Of a stretch of 64,000 nt of DNA, positions 43,149 to 51,554 are shown in pieces; position 1 is the first letter of the stretch; every line of letters begins with the position of its first letter. The stretch comes from Proruminimicrobium sp964487915 (GTDB taxonomy: Bacteria; Elusimicrobiota; Endomicrobiia; Endomicrobiales; Endomicrobiaceae), in contig CAZASN010000001.1 of NCBI GenBank assembly GCA_964487915.1, positions 558,001 through 622,000 of the forward strand. The letters run 5' to 3'. The notes beneath the pieces were generated by a model, which was given only the letters and a program-made list of their open reading frames with translations, made no database searches and was not told the DNA's origin. Made by a program: the position numbers and the translations under genes.

Positions 43149-45238
43149 AAAACGGACATAAAGAAGTAAATATTTGTCTTGCGGGAAATCCGAACTGCGG
43201 CAAATCAAGTTTATTCAATAATTTGACAGGGTTAAGACAGCATGTCGGCAATTATCCCGGAGTTACGGTAGAAAAAAAAGAAGGCAATTTTGTAAGCGGC
43301 AGATATAAGATCAATGTCGTTGATTTGCCCGGCATATACAGTTTGTCAGCTACGTCGGAAGATGAAATAGTTGCGCGAAATTTCATTATAGAGGAAAAAC
43401 CGGATTTAATAATAGACGTGGTCGACGCATCCAATTTTGAAAGAAATCTCTATCTTTATACGCAGTTAGCCGAACTCGGAGTGCCGGTAATTATAGCGAT
43501 GAATATGACCGATGTGTTAAAAAATAAAGGGCAGGAAATAGATCTGGCGCTTTTAAAAAAAGAATACGGAATTATGGCTGTTCCCATGATTGCAAATAAA
43601 AATAAAGGCACTCAGGAATTGATAAAAGCCGTAATAGAAACTTATGAAAAGAAATCCGATATGAAAATTTTCAAAACCGATTACGGACAAATTATATCGG
43701 CCGAACTGGATAAAATAGAGTCCGTTATCAACAGGGATTTTGTTATTGTAAACAAATATCCCATAAGATATGTGGCCGTAAGTCTTTTGAAAGACGATAA
43801 ATTTGTTTTTGAAAAAATAAGAACATCTCCCGTTTTCGGCGAACTTGAAAAATATGTTTTAGAAAGCAGAAAAAACATAACGGATAAATATGATGATTCC
43901 ATAGACGCGGTTTTTGCCGACAGAGTATATACATGGATTCATTCCGTATCCGCCGTAGTTCTCAAAACGACTTCGCAAAGCAAATATGACGTTTCAGACG
44001 CCATAGATAAAATAGTTTTAAACAGAATATTTGCGCTTCCTATATTCGGCCTTGTAATGTATACGATTTTTAAGTTTACTTTCACTCTTTCAGAGCCTGT
44101 AGTTGGATGGTTTGAATCAGGCATGGAGTTTTTGTCATCTCAAGCTTCGGCGGTAATACCCGAAGGTTTGCTGCAGTCTTTTGTAGTAGATGGACTGATC
44201 GGAGGAGTAGGAGGGGTTCTCGGATTTTTTCCTCTTATATTATTTATGTTTTTTGCGATTGCTTTTTTTGAAGATACCGGATATATGGCCAGAGCCGTGT
44301 TTATAATGGACAGATTTATGAGAAAATTCGGGCTTCACGGAAAATCTTTTGCGTCAATGATAATAGCCACAAACGGATGCGCCGTTCCCGGACTTATGGC
44401 GGCTAGGACGATAGAGAATGAAAAGGACAGGCTTATAACGTTGATGGTAACGCCGTTTATGATATGCGGAGCAAAACTTCCGATATTCGCGCTTTTTATA
44501 GGAGCATTCTTTGCCGCAAAAGACGGAGCCAATATAATGTTTATTATGTATGTGTTAAGCGTTATTCTTGCTTTGGGGGCCGCATGGATACTTAAAAAAA
44601 CAATTTTAAAGGGAGAGCCGGCATATTTTATTATGGAACTGCCGCCGTACAGAATGCCGAGTCTGAAAGGAATATTTCTGAAAATGTGGGAACGCGGATT
44701 TATGTATCTGAAAAAAGCAGGAACGGTAATACTATTAATGACTGTTTTGATATGGGCAGGACTTACTTTTCCGCAAAACGATAATCAAAACGCCGATATA
44801 AGCGAAGAGGAAACGGCAGCCGTTCAGATAGAAAAAAGTTACATAGGGAGAGTTGGTAATTTTATAGAACCCGTCATTAAACCGATAGGTTTTGACGGGA
44901 AGTCGGGTATCGCTCTTATAGCGGGGCTTGCCGCAAAAGAAGTTGTAGTAAGCACGCTTGGGACGATGTATGCGCTCGGCGAAGTTGATCCTGAAGATGC
45001 AGCGCCTCTTGCTGAAAAACTCCATAACGATCCTTCATGGAGCAAATTAAAAGCGGTAACATTTTTGATTTTCTGTCTTATATATCTGCCGTGCATAGTG
45101 GCTGTGGCCGTATTTTTCAGGGAATCAGGATCAAAAATCAAATGGCTTGCTTTTCTTGCTTTTTGGACTACAATCGCCGCATGGATTGTTTCTTTTATAG
45201 TTTATCAGGGCGGTAAATTACTGGGGTTAGGAGGTTAA
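43145..45238 (+). CDS. feoB: ferrous iron transporter FeoB
   Basis: A 697-residue inner-membrane Fe(II) transporter. The GTPase has GNPNCGKSS (G1), VVDLPGIYS (G3), and MNMTDV (G4). The GDI-like helical bundle lies about 170-260. The membrane part has two Gate repeats with FMICGAKLPIFALF and conserved Cys, and LAAKEVVVSTLG near the C-terminus. It is controlled by DtxR-type boxes upstream, consistent with iron repression. Length fits smaller FeoB proteins. Confidence 0.95.
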   Translation: MKNGHKEVNICLAGNPNCGKSSLFNNLTGLRQHVGNYPGVTVEKKEGNFVSGRYKINVVDLPGIYSLSATSEDEIVARNFIIEEKPDLIIDVVDASNFERNLYLYTQLAELGVPVIIAMNMTDVLKNKGQEIDLALLKKEYGIMAVPMIANKNKGTQELIKAVIETYEKKSDMKIFKTDYGQIISAELDKIESVINRDFVIVNKYPIRYVAVSLLKDDKFVFEKIRTSPVFGELEKYVLESRKNITDKYDDSIDAVFADRVYTWIHSVSAVVLKTTSQSKYDVSDAIDKIVLNRIFALPIFGLVMYTIFKFTFTLSEPVVGWFESGMEFLSSQASAVIPEGLLQSFVVDGLIGGVGGVLGFFPLILFMFFAIAFFEDTGYMARAVFIMDRFMRKFGLHGKSFASMIIATNGCAVPGLMAARTIENEKDRLITLMVTPFMICGAKLPIFALFIGAFFAAKDGANIMFIMYVLSVILALGAAWILKKTILKGEPAYFIMELPPYRMPSLKGIFLKMWERGFMYLKKAGTVILLMTVLIWAGLTFPQNDNQNADISEEETAAVQIEKSYIGRVGNFIEPVIKPIGFDGKSGIALIAGLAAKEVVVSTLGTMYALGEVDPEDAAPLAEKLHNDPSWSKLKAVTFLIFCLIYLPCIVAVAVFFRESGSKIKWLAFLAFWTTIAAWIVSFIVYQGGKLLGLGG

Positions 45239-45239
45239 G

Positions 45240-45380
45240 ATGGAATTATTGATTATTGCTGTAATTGTTTTGCTCAGCGCGGCTGCGCTTATTCGTTTAT
45301 TTGTAAAAAGTTTAAAAGGATCCTGCATCTGCTGTTCCGGATGCACTAAAGATAATAAATTTTGCGGCCGTAAAAAATAG
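45240..45380 (+). CDS. FeoB-associated Cys-rich membrane peptide
   Basis: A 46-residue protein starting MELLIIAVIVLLSAAALIRL, one transmembrane helix, followed by CICCSGCTKDNKFCG with five cysteines. Such peptides often follow feoB and may play the role of FeoC or bind metal. It starts one base after the feoB stop region (GGAGGTTAAG ATG), so it is cotranscribed and probably coupled. Confidence 0.8.
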   Translation: MELLIIAVIVLLSAAALIRLFVKSLKGSCICCSGCTKDNKFCGRKK

Positions 45381-45428
45381 AAATCACCGATTGATAAAAT
45401 TATTAAATAAAAAATAAGGGGAGACACA

Positions 45429-46676
45429 ATGACAAAGAAATTTTTGTACGGATGTATTGCTGTTGCAGTATTTATGTTATCGGGAAACAGCGTTTTTGCT
45501 GATTCCTCGGTAAATCTTGAAAAGGAAATTGAAAGTTTAAAAGAGAGACTCAGTCTGGTTGAAAAAAAATCAGAAACGTCAAACAGAGGTTTGTTGAGCG
45601 ATTTGGTTATAGGCGGCGGAATTACTTTCGTTTTACAAAACGCCCAGAACGCAAACGCTTCGGCTGATTTGCTGTACAACGGGAAAACTCCGACCGTAGC
45701 GTCATATTCAGTTGATCTCGGATTTGAAAAAACTTTTGACGAACAAAATAAAATGTTTATTCATCTTGAAACCGGACAGGGAAGCATTGAAAGCCAGCTT
45801 GAATTATTTTCAAACGTAAACGGAGACAGTGATGAATCGGATGCCGTTATTTCTGTAACCGAAGCATGGTATGAACATGTTTTTTGGGCAAGCGGTTTTA
45901 AAATGACTTTCGGCAAGCTTGATGCTGGCGCGGTAGTTGACGATAACGCCTACTCCAATGACGAAACTGAACAGTTTCTGGGCGGAATTTTTATCAATTC
46001 GCCCGTAATAGATTTTCCGGATGACAATTCTTTCGGAGTAAACGCGGTTTTTGAATCCGAAAAAATTGACGCCGCCGTTCAGTATGTAAGCGCAGACGGA
46101 GCATGGCAGGATATTACGAAAAATATTTTTATATCGGCTCAGCTTAATTTTAAACCGGGCATTATAAGAGAAAAGGAAGGCAATTACAGAGTATATGCAT
46201 GGACCAATACAAAAAAATACACAAAGTGGACCGATCCTTCCGATACAGACTGCGAAAATTACGGATTCGGAGTCAGCTTTGACCAACAGTTAAGCGAAAG
46301 AACAGGCGTTTTTGCAAGATACGGATGGCAGGACGGAAAAGTTTATTTTGACGCCGATTCTAGCGTTTCAGGCGATGATGTTTCTCTTTCCCAGAGCTGG
46401 AGCGCAGGATTTCAGTTTAAACCGGCTTTGATAAATTCAGAAGACGTTTTTGCGTTTGCATGCGGACAGATAGTTCCGTCTTCGGATTATAAACAAGCAA
46501 ACGGACTTAAAGGCGAAATGGAAAACCATTTTGAAATGTATTATAGATGGCAGGTTAACGATTATTTATCGGTAACCCCGGATATTCAGATAATACAAAA
46601 TCCGTTCGGAAACGACGCTTCTAACGGAGACTCAACTGTTTTTGTAGGCGGAGTAAGGACGCAGATTAGATTCTAA
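45429..46676 (+). CDS. OprB-like outer-membrane porin
   Basis: A 415-residue secreted beta-barrel. The signal peptide is MTKKFLYGCIAVAVFMLSGN-SVFA, then a short coiled coil (VNLEKEIESLKERLSLVEKK), and alternating strands ending in Phe (...GGVRTQIRF), the outer-membrane signature. The pattern, including WYEHVFWASGFKMTFGKLDAG and NSFGVNAVFE, resembles OprB/LbtU-type porins. It comes 48 nt after the Feo block and may serve iron or solute entry, but the substrate is not determined. Strong terminator behind it. Confidence 0.7.
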   Translation: MTKKFLYGCIAVAVFMLSGNSVFADSSVNLEKEIESLKERLSLVEKKSETSNRGLLSDLVIGGGITFVLQNAQNANASADLLYNGKTPTVASYSVDLGFEKTFDEQNKMFIHLETGQGSIESQLELFSNVNGDSDESDAVISVTEAWYEHVFWASGFKMTFGKLDAGAVVDDNAYSNDETEQFLGGIFINSPVIDFPDDNSFGVNAVFESEKIDAAVQYVSADGAWQDITKNIFISAQLNFKPGIIREKEGNYRVYAWTNTKKYTKWTDPSDTDCENYGFGVSFDQQLSERTGVFARYGWQDGKVYFDADSSVSGDDVSLSQSWSAGFQFKPALINSEDVFAFACGQIVPSSDYKQANGLKGEMENHFEMYYRWQVNDYLSVTPDIQIIQNPFGNDASNGDSTVFVGGVRTQIRF

Positions 46677-46685
46677 TTATGCGTT

Positions 46686-46732
46686 AAAAAATAACCCTGA
46701 AATTTTAGATGTGTTTTCCGGGTTATTTTTTT
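46686..46732 (+). terminator. intrinsic terminator after the porin gene
   Basis: AAAAAATAACCC pairs with GGGTTATTTTTT around a 22-nt loop, followed by more T. Good stem and T run. Confidence 0.8.
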
Positions 46733-46765
46733 AACAGAGTCTTTTAACTATGTATTAAATTATGA

Positions 46766-46771
46766 TAAAAT
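46766..46771 (+). promoter_or_regulatory. -10 box of the hydrogenase gene, near-leaderless
   Basis: TAAAAT, with a poor -35 (TTTAAC at 46743-46748). The ATG is 11 nt after it and no ribosome-binding site is visible. The in-frame TAA at 46771-46773 rules out an upstream start. Confidence 0.45.
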
Positions 46772-46782
46772 AACCAACCATT

Positions 46783-48225
46783 ATGAAAAAAACAAATTAT
46801 TCAGAACATTTCAGGATGGAAGTGCTTGAAGAAATATGTTCCATGTTTTTTAACGGGAATATAGATAAAGAAATAAATCATCTTCCTTTTAACATAATAC
46901 CAAAGGGAAGCGACAGCCATTTCCGCTGCTGCGTTTATAAAGAACGCGCGATTTTAAAATTAAGGACGCTTGCGGCATTCGGATATTCGGTCAACGAAAT
47001 AGACGAAGCTCTGCCTCTTACGGATTATCTTTTGCCTGAGACCGAGAAGAAGTACAAAACAAATAACAAATTGCTTACTGTTCTTGAATCTGCATGTTCG
47101 GCATGCGTAAGAAGCATGTTTATGGTAAGCGAAATATGCCAGGGATGCCTTTCAAGAAAATGCATAAGAGCGTGTTCTTTTAACGCGATATCAATAGGGG
47201 AAAACAGAAGAGCCGTCATAGACGTCGATAAATGTAAAAACTGCGGCAAATGCATGCCGGAATGTCCTTATAACGCCATATTAAAAATAGTGGTTCCGTG
47301 TGAAAATGCGTGTCCTGTTGACGCCATAAAAAAGGACAATAAAGGAAGAGCAAATATTGACCACAGTCTCTGTATAAGCTGCGGCAAATGCATATCGGCG
47401 TGTCCTTTCGGCGCAATAATGGAAAGAAGACAGATTTTGGATGTTCTCAAGAAACTTAATTCAAAAAAACTTGCGGCATTGGTAGCTCCTTCAATAGCCG
47501 GACAGTTCGGAGCTCCCGTTGAAAAAATTATTACCGGTTTAAAAGAACTCGGTTTTGAGTACGTATATGAAGTGGCAGCCGGCGCAGATATAACGGCAAA
47601 AGTTGAAGCGGCTGAATTTGAGGAAAAAGTAGTAAAAAACAAACAAAAATTTATGACAACCTCCTGCTGTCATGCGTATGTGCGTCTTGTAAAAAAACAT
47701 ATGCCCGAATTAAAACCTTTTATATCCGATACTTTTACTCCTTTGCATTATACGGCTAAAATAGCGAAACAGGAATTTCCGGATTGTCTGACGGTTTTTA
47801 TTTCTCCGTGTCTTTCAAAAAGAAAAGAAGCTCAGGAAGATGAATTTGTTGATTATGTTATTACTTTTCAGGAATTAAAAGCGATGCTGTCTGCCAAAAA
47901 TATAGATTTAAATGAATGTAAACCGGCAAAAATTTTAAAGCAGCCTACAAAATATGCCCGTCTTTTCGGAGTTCGTGGGGGAGTTGTGGATACGGTTAAA
48001 AGTTACGCTAAAACAGATCCCGATTTAATGAAACCCGAACTTATAACTGATTTGGATAAGAAAAATATTTTAAAATTATCAGTTTATGCCAAGAATGAAA
48101 ATTGTCAGTCTAATTTAATTGAAGTTATGGCATGCAAAGGCGGCTGTATAGGCGGCTGCGGAACCGTCGCTCCTGTGGCTCAGGCAGATCAGGATATGAA
48201 AAAATATTCGCAGGTTGACAAATAA
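46783..48225 (+). CDS. monomeric [FeFe] hydrogenase, group B type
   Basis: A 480-residue enzyme interconverting protons and H2. An N-terminal Cys-rich region (CSACVRSMFMVSEICQGC) precedes two ferredoxin-type [4Fe-4S] sets, CKNCGKCMPECP and CISCGKCISACP. The H-cluster motifs are L1 TTSCCHAYV (about residue 293; usual TSCCPxW), L2 ISPCLSKRKEA (about 341; usual MPCxxKKxE) and L3 MACKGGCIGGCG (about 449). These variants fit group B hydrogenases, whose physiological partner is poorly known. Cytosolic, no signal. No maturation genes (hydE, F, G) lie in this window. Confidence 0.85.
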   Translation: MKKTNYSEHFRMEVLEEICSMFFNGNIDKEINHLPFNIIPKGSDSHFRCCVYKERAILKLRTLAAFGYSVNEIDEALPLTDYLLPETEKKYKTNNKLLTVLESACSACVRSMFMVSEICQGCLSRKCIRACSFNAISIGENRRAVIDVDKCKNCGKCMPECPYNAILKIVVPCENACPVDAIKKDNKGRANIDHSLCISCGKCISACPFGAIMERRQILDVLKKLNSKKLAALVAPSIAGQFGAPVEKIITGLKELGFEYVYEVAAGADITAKVEAAEFEEKVVKNKQKFMTTSCCHAYVRLVKKHMPELKPFISDTFTPLHYTAKIAKQEFPDCLTVFISPCLSKRKEAQEDEFVDYVITFQELKAMLSAKNIDLNECKPAKILKQPTKYARLFGVRGGVVDTVKSYAKTDPDLMKPELITDLDKKNILKLSVYAKNENCQSNLIEVMACKGGCIGGCGTVAPVAQADQDMKKYSQVDK

Positions 48226-48261
48226 ATTATTAAGTTATAAAATTTTCAAGAAGTTTGAAGC

Positions 48262-48372
48262 GGATAAAATCTAAGAGGAAGTTCGGTTAAATTCCGACAC
48301 TGCCCCGCAACGGTAAAACAGTTTTCTGTTAGTCCGGTCTATTTAGATTTTATTATTTTCCGAGGGGAAATA
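48262..48372 (+). promoter_or_regulatory. cobalamin riboswitch
   Basis: The diagnostic B12-box segment is present: GAGGAAGTTCGG...ATTCCGAC then CTGCCCCGCAACGGTAA and later AGTCCGG. An outer helix pairs TAAAATCTAA (48265-48274) with TTAGATTTTA (48343-48352). The downstream hairpin ATTATTT-TCCGAGGGG-AAATAAT holds the AGGGG ribosome-binding site, an on/off platform for translation. It precedes a TIKI/ChaN-like/MFS fusion, which should therefore respond to adenosylcobalamin. Confidence 0.85.
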
Positions 48373-48471
48373 ATGAATAAAAACACATCTTTTTTTTACG
48401 GTATGCGAAATTTCTGTTCTCCTTGTTCGGGGGGACGGAATTTTTTATGCGTAAAAAAATCATTTCAATAG
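48373..48471 (+). CDS. small upstream ORF overlapping the MFS-fusion start (32 codons)
   Basis: MNKNTSFFYGMRNFCSPC... , a 32-residue peptide starting directly after the riboswitch expression hairpin, with AGGGGAAATA immediately before the ATG. It overlaps the main gene's start in another frame and stops 24 nt into it. It may be a translational relay to the downstream gene. Not recognised as a protein family; it could also be fortuitous. Confidence 0.35.
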   Translation: MNKNTSFFYGMRNFCSPCSGGRNFLCVKKSFQ

Positions 48472-51400
48472 CGGTTTCGATTTTCTATAGCGCAGTCTGT
48501 ATAATTCCGTCAGATATTACCGCATCCGGCGTCTGCGGATTTTTTCATCATGATTCTCAACAACGGCTTAATTTTTCATACGGAAAAGTTTTTGAAACAA
48601 ATATCAGCGCCGGAGAAAAACCGGATATATTTTTTATACATGAACTTCATTGCGATCCGCAAGCCCAGCAAAACATTATTAAGATAATCTCTTTAATAGA
48701 TTCAGCATTTAACGTAAAAGCGGTTTTTAGCGAAGGCGCCCGGCGCGGAGAAATCAATCTTTCGGCTCTTAAAGAGATTGGCCCTTCGGATATAAAAAAC
48801 GGGATATTGAAACGTATGGTATCGGAAGGATTATTAAGCGGAGCTGAATATTACTGTACTGTAAACGATAAAACTCTTTACGGTATTGAAGACTGGGATT
48901 TATACCGTCAAAATATTGAGAGATTCAGAAATATAAAGGAAGTTAATGCAAAATTTTTAAATGTTTTGCTGGCGGCAAGAAATGATCTTGAATTTGAAAA
49001 AATAAAATTTTATTCTCCGGAGCAATATAGTTATGATTCTTTATATTCAGGTGATCTCAAAAGAAATAAATATTATTATGATAAGATAAAACAGCTTGCC
49101 GGAGCATGCGGCATAAGTTTAGAACGCTATCCGCTGATAAAGACAGCTTCTTTTATCGCAGATTCCGAAGAAATATGCAAAAATAAAAATATCAATAAAG
49201 AATGTTCTCGCCTGCTTAAAATTTTAAGACAAAAAAAATCTTTTGTTGAATATAAAAATCTTTTGGAAGAAATTTACGGTAAAACTGCCGAAGAGTCTGC
49301 GGTTTTACTTTATAATGAATCCGAAGTTTTTTTGTCTGATGCGGAAAAATTGCAATATGACTATATCAGGTTTTTGGCAATAAGAAATGATTTTTTTAAA
49401 AATATTGATGTTAAAATATTTTTGGCCGAAGAAAAAAATCTTAAAAAGGAACTTTTTAATTTGTTGTTTAAATATAAAAAACAGCGGGAAATATCGTACT
49501 TATATTTGAAATTATCGGTTCTTGAAGATTATGTTAATCTGTCAATTCCGCTTGAAGACTGGAAGGAACTGAAAAGTGATGAGTTAAGGATTAAAAAATT
49601 TTTGGACACGAGTGCAATTTTAAATAAAAAAGCGGTTTCTGAAATTTTGGATAATCAGCTTTTAGAGGACTATTACGGCGCAAATGAACAAAGAAACGCC
49701 GTTTTTTTTGAGACAATAAAACAATATTTAAAAAGAGGAGAAACTTATATTTTAACGGCGGGAGGATTTCATAATGACATTGTTAAATTTTTTGAAGCCG
49801 CCGGATTAAAGTATGTTGTTATAATGCCTGATTCTTCCGGCGGCAAAAACGGACAATACGAAAAAATTCTTAAGGAATCCGGAGTTATGAAAGACGCTCT
49901 CTCGGAAGGACTTCTCGTATCGGATGTGTCGGGATATAAGCAAAGAATGTTCGTCATTTCTTTCATAGACGAGTTGAGAAAAAAAGGTATGACGGATGAT
50001 GAAATAAAAAATATCATAAAAAAATGGCAGGCCGAACATAAAAATTTTGCAATATTAAAACCGAAAACGCCGTATGATTTGTCCGAACTTGTAGATGCTA
50101 CGAATGAAACAAGTTTAAAAGGGAAACTGTTGCGTATAAAAAATGAAATTTTAAAATTCTTCATAGATTTAAAGACTCCTTTTGTTTATAGATATAATAA
50201 TGAAAATATTAAAAACGGCGATTTAAAAAAAATAAAAAATATGCAGTCTAACGTGAGATTTTTCCCTTTTATAGAGCTTATGCTCGGATTTAATCTGTAT
50301 TCCTCTTTTTCCATCCTTTTTATGCAGTCAAGCGGATACACCCTCGGTTTTATTTCCGTAATATTTTCGGTGCTTGCGCCGCTGAGTTTTGTAAGTTCGG
50401 GACTTTGCGGTTTTATAGGCGACAAAATTTCAAAAAGGACTTTGATAATAATATCTTTGACGCTTCATACTATTGGAAGCGTTTTGTTTATTTTCTCGTG
50501 GTTATCTCCGGTAATTCTTGCAGTTTCACAGATTCTTCCGGTTATAGCGATATCGGGTCTTGGAGTAAGTATGAGTCCTTTTCTTATGAGCTCGCTTGAA
50601 AAACTTAATGATAAAGACTCGTTTAAAAAATTGTACGGGTCAAATATGGCATTATTTTGGATAATAATGTCAGTTTCATCTCTTTTAGGAGGAGCGCTTC
50701 TTTTGATTACAAATCAGATTACGGTGGTGACCATAGCGGCGCTTGTTGATGTTGCCTGTCTTATAGGAGCATTTATATTTACCCATAAGGAAAAAACTGC
50801 AAAAGAAAATAAAGCTGCCTGCGCCGATAAAAAACTCAAAACTGTTTTTAAAGAAAAAATATCCGGCATTTTTGCGCCTTTATCTGTTTTGTTCTCGGAT
50901 AAAAACATCTTTTCTCTTGTGGCTGTCAATATAGCCGTAAATAATATTTTCTTTGTAATTTTGTGTTTCTTTTTGCAGCCGTCGCTTGCCGCAAGCGGTT
51001 TAAACGCGGCATTTTTTGCGCCCGTTTATTTTGCGGCGAATTTGCTTCAGTCAGTAGGTTCAAATACAGGCGACAGATTAAAAAACATAGTTATGCGGCA
51101 TACAAACAGGACTCTTCTGTTCGGCGCCGGATTCGGGCTTGTAACTATGTTTTTTATTACAGGCAGTCCTTTGTTTTTAATAGGATTATATTTGTTAATG
51201 AATTTCTGGCAGGCGGTTTCTTCTGTTACTGAAGTTTCGGCGGTTTATAATACAATTGGAGACAATATGAGATCAAAATGGCTGGCATTTAAAGCAATGG
51301 CGGGAACAATTGTTGCAAGCCTTACGCAGCTTTTTATAACGGCGCTGGTATCTGCCGGAGTTGACGGTAATATTTTAACTGCTGCCGCAACGGGCGTTTT

Positions 51401-51515
51401 GGCGGCAGTTTCTTTTATTATTCCTGCAATTTTAAGCGCCGGTAAACAAAGACAATTTATAAAAAATTACAACTATAATCTTTCAGGCATAAGAATACTT
51501 CTTTCGGCAAGCTGA
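48447..51515 (+). CDS. TIKI/ChaN-like domain fused to an MFS transporter
   Basis: 1022 residues from ATG 48447 (a TTG at 48423 lacks a good ribosome-binding site and only adds eight residues). Signal peptide MRKKIISIAVSIFYSAVCIIP. Residues ~30-500 form the same domain as in the giant protein at 13652: HELHC (H65-C69), SEGARRGE (E96), GAEYY, GIEDWDLYRQNIERF and TAGGFH (H442). From about residue 590 it is a polytopic MFS-like transporter with GFIGDKISKRTL (motif A) and about 10-12 helices. It follows a cobalamin riboswitch, suggesting corrinoid or related transport. Domain assignment of the N-terminus is by pattern. Confidence 0.75.
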   Translation: MRKKIISIAVSIFYSAVCIIPSDITASGVCGFFHHDSQQRLNFSYGKVFETNISAGEKPDIFFIHELHCDPQAQQNIIKIISLIDSAFNVKAVFSEGARRGEINLSALKEIGPSDIKNGILKRMVSEGLLSGAEYYCTVNDKTLYGIEDWDLYRQNIERFRNIKEVNAKFLNVLLAARNDLEFEKIKFYSPEQYSYDSLYSGDLKRNKYYYDKIKQLAGACGISLERYPLIKTASFIADSEEICKNKNINKECSRLLKILRQKKSFVEYKNLLEEIYGKTAEESAVLLYNESEVFLSDAEKLQYDYIRFLAIRNDFFKNIDVKIFLAEEKNLKKELFNLLFKYKKQREISYLYLKLSVLEDYVNLSIPLEDWKELKSDELRIKKFLDTSAILNKKAVSEILDNQLLEDYYGANEQRNAVFFETIKQYLKRGETYILTAGGFHNDIVKFFEAAGLKYVVIMPDSSGGKNGQYEKILKESGVMKDALSEGLLVSDVSGYKQRMFVISFIDELRKKGMTDDEIKNIIKKWQAEHKNFAILKPKTPYDLSELVDATNETSLKGKLLRIKNEILKFFIDLKTPFVYRYNNENIKNGDLKKIKNMQSNVRFFPFIELMLGFNLYSSFSILFMQSSGYTLGFISVIFSVLAPLSFVSSGLCGFIGDKISKRTLIIISLTLHTIGSVLFIFSWLSPVILAVSQILPVIAISGLGVSMSPFLMSSLEKLNDKDSFKKLYGSNMALFWIIMSVSSLLGGALLLITNQITVVTIAALVDVACLIGAFIFTHKEKTAKENKAACADKKLKTVFKEKISGIFAPLSVLFSDKNIFSLVAVNIAVNNIFFVILCFFLQPSLAASGLNAAFFAPVYFAANLLQSVGSNTGDRLKNIVMRHTNRTLLFGAGFGLVTMFFITGSPLFLIGLYLLMNFWQAVSSVTEVSAVYNTIGDNMRSKWLAFKAMAGTIVASLTQLFITALVSAGVDGNILTAAATGVLAAVSFIIPAILSAGKQRQFIKNYNYNLSGIRILLSAS

Positions 51516-51519
51516 TAAA

Positions 51520-51548
51520 TTGATAATAAATTCTCTTTTTGCTAAAAT
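51520..51548 (+). promoter_or_regulatory. promoter of the his operon, leaderless
   Basis: TTGATA (51520-51525), 17-nt spacer, TAAAAT (51543-51548). The hisD ATG is only 6 nt past the -10 box; an in-frame TAA at 51543-51545 excludes any upstream start. Confidence 0.65.
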
Positions 51549-51554
51549 CCTGAT

